The position numbers and the translations under genes were made by a program. Below the pieces are notes generated by a model. The model saw nothing but the letters and a program-made list of their open reading frames with translations, had not been told where the DNA came from and made no database searches. From the NCBI GenBank assembly GCA_009885535.1, contig VFKL01000170.1:1-32418 (forward strand): DNA of 32,418 bases, read 5' to 3'. The DNA comes from Chitinophagaceae bacterium (lineage in GTDB: Bacteria > Bacteroidota > Bacteroidia > Chitinophagales > Chitinophagaceae). Positions 26,566-32,418 of the stretch are shown piece after piece (the stretch's first letter is position 1; every line of letters starts with the position of its first letter).

Positions 26566-26586
26566 ATGAAATTTGCTGACAAATGA
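26566..26586 (+). CDS. Possible six-codon upstream ORF (MKFADK) coupled to the LuxE-like gene
   Basis: ATG at 26566 opens a frame of six codons that stops at TGA 26584-26586. This stop overlaps the ATG of the LuxE-like gene (26583-26585) as ATGA, the usual arrangement for translational coupling. It may equally be chance in a short AT-rich leader. Confidence 0.25.
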   Translation: MKFADK

Positions 26587-27599
26587 TAAATGTCAAGACA
26601 TATGATAATTTAAGAAGCAACATCTTTAATGTACATAAAGATAACTTCAAAGCAGTTTCCATTGAGTTGTTTCATTATCAATATACCCATAATGCCATTT
26701 ATCGAAAATATTGTGATTTAACGACAAGAGATATTGGCGCAATTAAGCATTTACATGAAATTCCATTTTTACCCATTCAATTTTTTAAAACCCAAGAAAT
26801 AACAACAGGCAATTTTGATGCTGAATCCATATTTGAAAGCAGTGGCACAACGGGAAGCATCAACAGCAAACATTATGTAAAAGATTTGAATTGGTACACG
26901 AAATCATTTATAGAAAGTTTTGATTTATTTTATGGAAACATAGAGGATTACTGTATTTTGGGGTTATTGCCTTCTTATTTGGAACGCAAAAATGCCTCGT
27001 TGGTTTATATGGTAAATGCGTTAATCAACAAGAGTAAAAATGATTTAAGCGGGTTTCATCTTTACGACCATAAAAAATTACATGAGATTATAAAAAGCAA
27101 TGAAGAAAATAAACAAAAGACGTTATTGATTGGGGTAAGTTATGCGCTGCTGGATTTTGCCGAAAGCTTTCCGATGAAATTAAATAACACTATCATAATG
27201 GAAACCGGAGGCATGAAGGGGAAACGAGAAGAAATGACTAAACAAGCCTTACATCAAGCATTAATGAATCAATTTGAAGTTGCAGAAATTCATTCTGAAT
27301 ATGGCATGACAGAATTATTATCTCAGGCCTATTCATTTGGAAAAGGTATTTTCAGCACTCCCCCATGGATGAAAATCTTATTGCGTTCAGAAGATAATCC
27401 ACTACAAACTTTTCCCTATGTTTTAAAAGAAAACGAAACACAACGTGGTGTAGTTAATGTTATAGATTTGGCAAACATAGATAGTTGTAGTTTTATTGCT
27501 ACAGAAGATACCGGTATAAATTATTGTGATGGCACATTTGAAATTACAGGCCGATTGAATAATAGCGACATTAGAGGTTGTGGCTTAATGATCATTTAA
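26583..27599 (+). CDS. LuxE/acyl-protein synthetase-like protein
   Basis: 338 residues. The adenylate-forming phosphate-binding loop ESSGTTGS is at 85-92. EIPFLPIQFFK (about 59-69) precedes it, then LLPSYLERKNASLVYMVN, METGGMKGKREEM, HSEYGMTEL and EDTGINYCDGTFEITGRL follow. This order matches the LuxE/acyl-protein synthetase family, which activates fatty acids with ATP and carries them as a thioester. In Bacteroidota such standalone proteins usually sit outside lux loci; their substrate is unknown and no reductase (LuxC) is adjacent. It overlaps the 3' end of the following minus-strand gene by 15 nt. Confidence 0.85.
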   Translation: MINVKTYDNLRSNIFNVHKDNFKAVSIELFHYQYTHNAIYRKYCDLTTRDIGAIKHLHEIPFLPIQFFKTQEITTGNFDAESIFESSGTTGSINSKHYVKDLNWYTKSFIESFDLFYGNIEDYCILGLLPSYLERKNASLVYMVNALINKSKNDLSGFHLYDHKKLHEIIKSNEENKQKTLLIGVSYALLDFAESFPMKLNNTIIMETGGMKGKREEMTKQALHQALMNQFEVAEIHSEYGMTELLSQAYSFGKGIFSTPPWMKILLRSEDNPLQTFPYVLKENETQRGVVNVIDLANIDSCSFIATEDTGINYCDGTFEITGRLNNSDIRGCGLMII

Positions 27600-27989
27600 A
27601 CGTTTATACTCAAAACCATTTTTTTTATCAGAAAAAAACCATTGATTTTTACCCAAGATTAATATCGCTTTTGGATGTAAGTATGTTGAATCATTTTTTT
27701 TAGTCATTAAAAAATAGCCTTCTTTAGAAAAAACCTCAGCAATTTTACCATCATTTGAAACATTTACAGCCGCAATAAATGTTCTATCCCCATTAAACAA
27801 TTTATTTTTTAATTCAAACGGTCGTAAACAGGTTTTATTAATTTCACTCCAAGTATATCCTGCAGAATGAATACAACCATGCTTATCTCTGTCTGCGCCT
27901 ACTTTTCTTACCTTTTTTTGATATGATTTATTACATCCAACAAGAAAAACGAATGATAAAAACAAAATACGTTTGTTAAAAATATGCAT
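27585..27989 (-). CDS. Small hypothetical lipoprotein with a GCIHSAGYTW motif
   Basis: The Met at 27989 is preferred over the longer start at 28022: it gives a typical lipoprotein signal (MHIFNKRILFLSFVFLVGC) with the lipobox LVGC. About 134 residues. The mature part has RDKHGCIHSAGYTW, then SEINKTCLRPFE, with two Cys spaced for a disulphide, followed by a beta-rich C-terminal half ending FEYKRLNDH. The Cys motif recurs in small secreted proteins of Bacteroidota from memory, without known function. The gene converges on the LuxE-like gene and overlaps it by 15 nt. Confidence 0.7.
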   Translation of the reverse strand: MHIFNKRILFLSFVFLVGCNKSYQKKVRKVGADRDKHGCIHSAGYTWSEINKTCLRPFELKNKLFNGDRTFIAAVNVSNDGKIAEVFSKEGYFLMTKKNDSTYLHPKAILILGKNQWFFSDKKNGFEYKRLNDH

Positions 27990-28240
27990 TGAATATATTT
28001 TTACAGTTTTAAAAACAACCACAGAACATTTGGTTTATATTAAACATAATTAAATAGAAACCATATTGAAAAATAAATAGAAAAAACATTGCAATTTAGT
28101 TTTTCTGTTATTAACTTCACACTCGAGTTTCAATCAAGAATTTCAGTGGTAAATCAATAATCCTCCAAAAAGCCCTTCCGCATCCTTTTTCTTTTTGTAA
28201 AACACAATGGAATTATATTATTTACCATAAACAAAAATAT

Positions 28241-29683
28241 ATGTACTCTAAAATTTCAACCCTATTTCTTACAGCTTTTGTATTTTTTATCTCAAGCTCA
28301 TTTGCCCAAAACTCATCAAACTGTTTTGTTGAAAACTTCGATAATCCACAATCAGGTTGGGTGCTATCCAACGGAGCTCAAATTAGAAGTTATAACAACC
28401 CAGCAAATGGTTGTGGAAACGACAGAGGAATTGTAACGCCAACTGTGTCAGGAAATAATAACATTACCATAAAAGCACCTTCATATACTTCTAATGGAAA
28501 TGATATTTTAAAAATATCGTTTGACATTTTTAGGTTGAGTACAAACATGAATTGTAGTTCTTGGTCGAATTTTGATTGTCCAACCAATTTGGAAATTTCA
28601 ATGATCACCGACAACAATACAATCGCAGGAGTTACGAATTTAATTATTCCTCAGATCGGTCCAAGTTTTAACCCAAAAATTACGTCGATTGTAAATATAG
28701 ATGGTGCATTACCAAGCGGAACAAGTTACCGTTTGATGATAAAATTAAAATCAAATAACCCAGGTAATTCTTGTACTCAAACCAATGCAAAATACGTGTT
28801 GGATAATATTGAATTATGTCAGTACAACTCAACATCTATTATCGATGCTATTGATGATAATCTTTGTTATTTAGCCGATGGATCAGATTTGTTTGTGGGC
28901 GATGTAAGTTTGAACGACTCATCTTATAGTAGCGCAGAGGTTACCTACTCACTTGTAAATGGGCCATTTGGTTTAAACAGTTCTTCTATTGGTGGTGCGG
29001 TCATTACATTAAATGCTGATGGAACGTTTATGTTGATTCGTACCGATGGATTTGAAAGTATTTTTGATTTCACTTATCAAATGACAGACAATGCATCTGG
29101 TTTAACGGATTTGGCTTCAGTACGTGTATGTTTTACAGATGGCGGTCCGCTTCCGTTAACATTAGTAAATTTTGGTTGTACCAGAAATAATAAAACAGCA
29201 GAATTGGTTTGGAATACATCAATTGAGTCTAACATCAATAGATTTGAAGTACAAAGAAAAATCGGAGCAAGATTTGAAACTGTAGGAACTGTTATGGCAA
29301 AAAATTCACCAATTGGAAGTAGCTACTCATTTAATGAATACAACAATGCTTCTGGAATAACAGAATACAGATTAAAGATTGTTGAGAACAACAATATCAA
29401 TAGATATAGTTCAATAAAAACATTAAAAGGAATTAAAGGTGCTGATGAAATGGAAGTTTATCCAATGCCCAGCAAAGGAAACGTAACCATTCGTATGAAC
29501 GAAATAAATAATCGTGCATCAGTTGAAATCATAAATTTATCAGGAAGCGTGATTAAAAAAATCAGCAACAACTCGTCGAATGTATTTGAATTCAACGATT
29601 TGCAAAATGGATTTTACATCATCAAATACACGAATAATTTGACAGGGAATGTTATTACGAAGAAGTTGATGGTGACGAAGTAG
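28241..29683 (+). CDS. T9SS-sorted secreted protein with a cadherin/Ig-like domain
   Basis: 480 residues. A signal peptide covers about 1-22 (LFLTAFVFFISSSFAQ). Residues about 23-195 form a jelly-roll-like domain with several Cys. About 200-300 resembles the tandem Ig/cadherin-like repeats of adhesins (a NLCYLADGSDLFVGDV start, then LNADGTFMLIRTDGF and FTYQMTDNASGL). The PLTLVNFGCTRNNKTAELVWNTS stretch, here split as PLTLVNF and AELVWNTS, is the usual lead-in to the T9SS sorting domain. The domain itself is near 395-480 (EVYPMPSKGN, GFYIIKYTNN, TKKLMVTK). Expected on the cell surface; no enzyme domain is seen. Its 3' end runs directly into a 9-bp tandem array. Confidence 0.85.
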   Translation: MYSKISTLFLTAFVFFISSSFAQNSSNCFVENFDNPQSGWVLSNGAQIRSYNNPANGCGNDRGIVTPTVSGNNNITIKAPSYTSNGNDILKISFDIFRLSTNMNCSSWSNFDCPTNLEISMITDNNTIAGVTNLIIPQIGPSFNPKITSIVNIDGALPSGTSYRLMIKLKSNNPGNSCTQTNAKYVLDNIELCQYNSTSIIDAIDDNLCYLADGSDLFVGDVSLNDSSYSSAEVTYSLVNGPFGLNSSSIGGAVITLNADGTFMLIRTDGFESIFDFTYQMTDNASGLTDLASVRVCFTDGGPLPLTLVNFGCTRNNKTAELVWNTSIESNINRFEVQRKIGARFETVGTVMAKNSPIGSSYSFNEYNNASGITEYRLKIVENNNINRYSSIKTLKGIKGADEMEVYPMPSKGNVTIRMNEINNRASVEIINLSGSVIKKISNNSSNVFEFNDLQNGFYIIKYTNNLTGNVITKKLMVTK

Positions 29684-29684
29684 A

Positions 29685-29836
29685 GGTTTGAGAGGGTTTG
29701 TGAGGTTTAAGAGGTTTGTGAGGTTTGTGAGGTTTGTGAGGTTTGAGAGGTTTAAGAGGTTTAAGAGGTTTGAGAGGTTTGAGAGGTTTAAGAGGTTTGT
29801 GAGGTTTGAGGTTCAAAAGGTTCAAAAGGTTGGAAG
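29685..29836 (+). repeat. 9-bp tandem array (GAGGTTTNN, then GGTTCAAAA) ending in AGGTTGGAAG
   Basis: About 14 copies of GAGGTTTAA/GAGGTTTGT/GAGGTTTGA start 2 nt after the stop codon of the T9SS protein gene. Two GGTTCAAAA units and AGGTTGGAAG (29827-29836) follow. The module order is the same as at 9387-9497. Confidence 0.88.
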
Positions 29837-29885
29837 TTAGTTCCAGCAATTGACATCGACAATTATTTTATAATTTTTTTCATAG

Positions 29886-29911
29886 CCCACGGTTTCAACC
29901 GTGGGTTTTTT
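29886..29911. repeat. REP-like palindrome, copy 2, with T-run (possible terminator)
   Basis: CCCACGGTTTCAACCGTGGG at 29886-29905 is followed by six T, so here the palindrome could terminate transcription from the upstream plus-strand gene. It is the inverse copy of 8866-8885. Confidence 0.72.
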
Positions 29912-29920
29912 GATTATAGA

Positions 29921-30052
29921 TTTAAATCACTTCGCTGATTTAATGGTTTAAGGTTGATTAATTCACAAGATGATGAGTATCTGATAACCCCAGCGGGGTG
30001 ACATATCACTAGAATAGTATGATGATGAATTAAAGCCCCAGCGGGGTGACAT
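29921..30052 (+). repeat. GGTTTAA module with shared 33-nt block and two CCCCAGCGGGGTGACAT copies
   Basis: 29921-29973 has TTTAAATCACTTCGCTG followed by a 33-nt block (29941-29973) also present at 32209-32241 and 32319-32351. Two copies of CCCCAGCGGGGTGACAT then lie at 29988-30004 and 30036-30052, each with a CCCC-GGGG hairpin. Confidence 0.82.
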
Positions 30053-30117
30053 AAAAAAATCGCACAAATTTTTCAATCCAATTCAAAAAGATTTAACACC
30101 GCTAAAAACGGAAAATA

Positions 30118-30275
30118 CTTCCAACCTTTATACCCGCGTAGCAAATTAAACCGTTAAACCAGCGTAGCGCATTAAACCAGCGCAGCGTCTTAAACCAGCG
30201 TAGCGTTTTAAACCAGCGAAGCAATTTAAACCAGCGAAGCACATTAATCCAGCGCAGCGTTTTAAACCAGGGCAG
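30118..30275 (-). repeat. 18-bp tandem array of GGTTTAA-type units bounded by AGGTTGGAAG
   Basis: Seven units of TTAAACCAGCGNAGCGNN (plus strand) start exactly 18 bp apart at 30154, 30172, 30190, 30208, 30226, 30244 and 30262, preceded by a degenerate unit. The outer boundary at 30118-30127 is CTTCCAACCT, the inverse of AGGTTGGAAG. The array stops about 20 bp before the stop codon of the convergent-side gene (30295). All of 29684-30294 is gene-free repeat DNA. Confidence 0.88.
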
Positions 30276-30294
30276 CTCAGAGCTCAGCTCACCG

Positions 30295-30933
30295 CTACTT
30301 CTTCTTATAATCCCCACGCTTCCAAGCCTTGATAAATTCAGACCATGCAAATGGATTAAAAATATTCATTGGAGCTATTTGTCCGGAGTAATATAATTTC
30401 TTGGATTGTTGTCTCAAATATTGAGAAGAAGCTTCTCTCCCATCTGAAGGTAATGAAGACATAAGCATTCTTCTTGTTGCCATATTATTATTTGCACGAG
30501 CTATTTCAATATTATCATCCGGAACTTTAGTATTAACAAAATCTCGTTCGAACTGTTCTTTAGAAATACGTTGTTTGATAATTGTAGCCGGCAGAAAAAC
30601 GGTATCTGTGACCATCAATTGAATCAAACTAAATTCATTGCCTTTTAAATCGGTTGGCACTTTAATTAGTTTAGGCTTAAACCCGATTGATGTAAATTCT
30701 ACCTGATCGCCTTTTAAAACTACAATGCTAAACACCCCTTCTTCATTAGATATCGTTCCCCTATTTTGACCTTTCACCATTATACTCACTGATTGCAAGG
30801 CTTTTAAGCTATCTGCAGTCATCACCACCCCATACAATTGCACAACAGAATCTTTGAACTGTTCAAATTGCGCAAACGAAGAAATTGGTGCAAAAAACAA
30901 AAAAATGAAAATGTATTTTACTAATTTTTTCAT
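30295..30933 (-). CDS. Carboxypeptidase-regulatory-like domain protein (secreted)
   Basis: 212 residues. A signal peptide covers about 1-21 (LVKYIFIFLFFAPISSFAQ). Residues about 30-112 form a CarboxypepD_reg-like beta-sandwich: LYGVVMTADSLKALQSVSIM, then NRGTISNEEGVFSIVV and VEFTSIGFKPKLI, the form found at the N terminus of SusC/TonB receptors and in standalone Bacteroidota proteins. The second half is helical and basic (EQFERDFVNTKV, then FAWSEFIKAWKRGDYKKK) and resembles the tail of similar short standalone proteins. Function is unknown. Its 3' end borders the 18-bp array. Confidence 0.85.
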   Translation of the reverse strand: MKKLVKYIFIFLFFAPISSFAQFEQFKDSVVQLYGVVMTADSLKALQSVSIMVKGQNRGTISNEEGVFSIVVLKGDQVEFTSIGFKPKLIKVPTDLKGNEFSLIQLMVTDTVFLPATIIKQRISKEQFERDFVNTKVPDDNIEIARANNNMATRRMLMSSLPSDGREASSQYLRQQSKKLYYSGQIAPMNIFNPFAWSEFIKAWKRGDYKKK

Positions 30934-31028
30934 GAATGATTGAATACTAATTGAACGAAATTAAGGCATCTAAAAAAATAAACCATCGCTATTTTTTCAA
31001 TTGGCAACAAAGTAAGGGGTTCAATGTT

Positions 31029-31036
31029 TAATTTTG
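31029..31036 (+). promoter_or_regulatory. Candidate -7 box of mrp
   Basis: TAATTTTG matches TAnnTTTG. A possible -33 TTGG starts at 31001, 25 nt before it, which is longer than usual. The start codon follows 34 nt downstream. Confidence 0.35.
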
Positions 31037-31070
31037 CGAAACGGTTTAAACAATTAACAAATTTTCAACG

Positions 31071-32135
31071 ATGACAAACGAAGAGATTTTAGCTGCATTA
31101 AGCAATGTGCAAGAGCCAGATTTAGGTAAAGACTTGGTGACTTTAAATATGGTAAAAGATATTTTAATTGAAGGAAATAAGGTATCCTTTACAGTTGTTT
31201 TGACTACGCCGGCTTGTCCGATGAAAGATATGATCATGAATGCATGTATAAATGCGGTGAAGCTTTTGGTCAATAAAGAAGCCGAAGTAACGGTAAATTT
31301 CACCAGCAATACCACTACAAATAGATTAGACGCAAAAACGGTTTTGGGTGGTGTGAAAAATATTATAGCGGTTGTTAGTGGAAAAGGTGGCGTTGGAAAA
31401 AGTACCGTATCCGCGAATTTGGCTCTGGCATTAGCAGAAGGTGGTGCAAAAGTGGGATTGATGGATGCAGATATTTACGGACCTAGTCAGCATATTATGT
31501 TTGGCATAAGAGGCGAAAGGCCTATGATGCGTGAAACTGATGGAAAAGGATTGATAGTGCCTATAGAAAAATACGGGATTAAAGTAATGAGCATCGGTTT
31601 GTTGATTGATGAAAAGCAAGCTGTAGTATGGCGTGGTCCAATGGTAAGCAGTGCCATTCGTCAATTTGTAAGTGATGTGGATTGGGGTGAATTGGATTAT
31701 TTGGTTATCGACATGCCACCAGGTACAGGCGACATCCATTTAACCATCGTACAAAACGTACCCGTAACTGGTGTTGTGGTGGTAACTACGCCGCAATTGG
31801 TAGCTTTAGCCGATGCAAAAAAAGGCATTGCCATGTTTGGACAAGCGCAATTGAAAGTGCCGGTAATTGGCATGGTAGAAAACATGAGCTATTTCACACC
31901 AGCAGAATTACCAGATAATAAATATTATATTTTCGGAAAAGATGGCGGTAAAAATTTAGCCGATGAATATGACATCAATTTCTTAGGACAGATTCCATTG
32001 GTACAAAGCATCCGCGAAGGCGGCGATTCTGGCGCACCAATCATGACCAGCGACGAAATGATATCTAAAAATGCGTTTATTGAATTTGCCGGAAAAGTGG
32101 TAAGGGCAATTGCGGTGAATAATGCGGGGATGTAG
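31071..32135 (+). CDS. mrp: Mrp/NBP35-type Fe-S carrier ATPase with N-terminal DUF59 domain
   Basis: 354 residues. The N-terminal MIP18/DUF59 domain (about 1-80) contains LSNVQEPDLGKDLVTLNMV and the TPACPMKD loop with a conserved Cys. The deviant Walker A of the SIMIBI class, SGKGGVGKST, is at about 103-112, followed by DADIYGPS, DMPPGTGD and PQLVALADAKKG. Mrp/ApbC proteins bind and pass on Fe-S clusters in the cytoplasm. The usual CxxC pair after ENMSYF is missing; the loop reads TPAELPDNKYYIFG, as in Bacteroidota homologues from memory. It is followed by a perfect palindrome and then repeat DNA. Confidence 0.94.
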   Translation: MTNEEILAALSNVQEPDLGKDLVTLNMVKDILIEGNKVSFTVVLTTPACPMKDMIMNACINAVKLLVNKEAEVTVNFTSNTTTNRLDAKTVLGGVKNIIAVVSGKGGVGKSTVSANLALALAEGGAKVGLMDADIYGPSQHIMFGIRGERPMMRETDGKGLIVPIEKYGIKVMSIGLLIDEKQAVVWRGPMVSSAIRQFVSDVDWGELDYLVIDMPPGTGDIHLTIVQNVPVTGVVVVTTPQLVALADAKKGIAMFGQAQLKVPVIGMVENMSYFTPAELPDNKYYIFGKDGGKNLADEYDINFLGQIPLVQSIREGGDSGAPIMTSDEMISKNAFIEFAGKVVRAIAVNNAGM

Positions 32136-32143
32136 CCCCTCAA

Positions 32144-32157
32144 TCCCCCAAGGGGGA
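32144..32157. repeat. GC palindrome after mrp
   Basis: TCCCCCAAGGGGGA is a perfect palindrome within CCTCAA...GGAGG, 9 nt after the mrp stop codon. There is no T-run, so terminator function is uncertain. Confidence 0.6.
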
Positions 32158-32165
32158 GGTTTCAA

Positions 32166-32418
32166 GCAGGTTTAATTCGCTTCGCTGGTTTAAATCACTT
32201 CGTTGGTTTAATGGTTTAAGGTTGATTAATTCACAAGATGAGAAGCCCCCATCCCGAGCCCTTCCCCCGAAAGATGCAGGTTTAAATCACTTCGTTGGTT
32301 TAATTCTCTTCGCTAGTTTAATGGTTTAAGGTTGATTAATTCACAAGATGAGAAGCCCCCATCCCCAGCCCTTCCCCCGAAAGATGCAGGTTTAAATCAC
32401 TTCGTTGGTTTAATTCTC
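32166..32418 (+). repeat. 110-bp tandem repeat running past the window edge
   Basis: About 2.3 copies with a period of exactly 110 bp: GGTTTAAGG at 32213 and 32323, GGTTTAAATCACTT at 32279 and 32389. Each unit has GGTTTAA/CTTCGTTGG modules, the shared 33-nt block, and a C-rich segment (AGCCCCCATCCC, CCTTCCCCCGAAAG). It differs at only a few bases between copies. Confidence 0.88.

Noticed and set aside
27990-28022. The longer start of the small lipoprotein gene (MVVFKTVKIYS...)
   Set aside because: It would place eleven extra residues before an ideal lipoprotein signal peptide; the internal Met gives the normal length.
29655-29849. A minus-strand open frame rich in KPL/KPH repeats
   Set aside because: It is the translation of the 9-bp tandem array; the period is a multiple of 3, so the frame stays open by default.
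30128-30275. CRISPR array with short repeats
   Set aside because: The 18-bp units are contiguous; the variable part is 2-5 nt, too short for a spacer, and no cas genes are present.
30102-30350. A minus-strand open frame with LRWFKT-like repeats
   Set aside because: It arises from the 18-bp array and overlaps the end of the carboxypeptidase-regulatory-domain gene in another frame. Related modules at other loci are not open. I keep it only as a point to test.

Overview
The window is a low-GC chromosomal segment of a Bacteroidota bacterium, probably Chitinophagales or Sphingobacteriia-like. Three large secreted proteins end in type IX secretion (T9SS) C-terminal sorting domains. Several promoters fit the Bacteroidota form (TTTG, about 20 nt, TAnnTTTG). 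The Mrp protein is the Bacteroidota form that lacks CxxC. No rRNA, tRNA, CRISPR array, prophage or complete insertion sequence was seen.

Layout. 1-3051: the end of a BNR/YCF48-like protein, facing a T9SS-secreted lysyl-oxidase-like protein. 3114-6629: chromosome-condensation ATPase SMC on the minus strand. 6630-6916: a divergent intergenic region with a helically phased cluster of DnaA-box-like 9-mers. 6917-9379: a DUF4412-like secreted protein, YraN, a DUF6580 membrane protein and RNase HI. 9380-9706: three short-period tandem arrays (9, 8 and 7 bp). 9707-12886: a biotin-dependent acyl-CoA carboxylase beta chain, then a NeuD-like acyltransferase overlapping MTA/SAH nucleosidase by 4 nt. 13093-16752: a giant secreted reprolysin-type metalloprotease with its own promoter and terminator. 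16811-17496: a mosaic of duplicated repeat modules. 17497-22129: a secreted MG2/plug-like protein, an SDR oxidoreductase and Lon protease. 22297-24023: a DJ-1/PfpI protein, the 3' remnant of a medium-chain reductase, and a small membrane protein. 24082-26505: a three-gene minus-strand operon (lipoprotein, UbiA-like protein, M42 aminopeptidase) ending in an intrinsic terminator, divergent from a LuxE-like acyl-protein synthetase (26583-27599). 27585-29683: a small lipoprotein and a T9SS-sorted protein. 29684-30294: a second repeat-rich intergenic region. 30295-32135: a carboxypeptidase-regulatory-domain protein and the Mrp Fe-S/ATPase protein. A 110-bp tandem repeat then runs to the window edge.

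Most genes are housekeeping or typical Bacteroidota envelope genes. The least explained material is in the intergenic regions. Four separate repeat regions share a GGTTTAA/GGTTCAAA vocabulary in 9- or 18-bp register, and several end at the same AGGTTGGAAG boundary. Other shared parts are a 33-nt block present three times and a palindromic REP-like element present twice in opposite orientation. This looks like one composite dispersed repeat system and is the best candidate here for something undescribed. Second is the possible origin-like DnaA-box cluster upstream of smc. Third is a secreted lysyl oxidase homologue that keeps both the copper motif and the cofactor Lys/Tyr pair.
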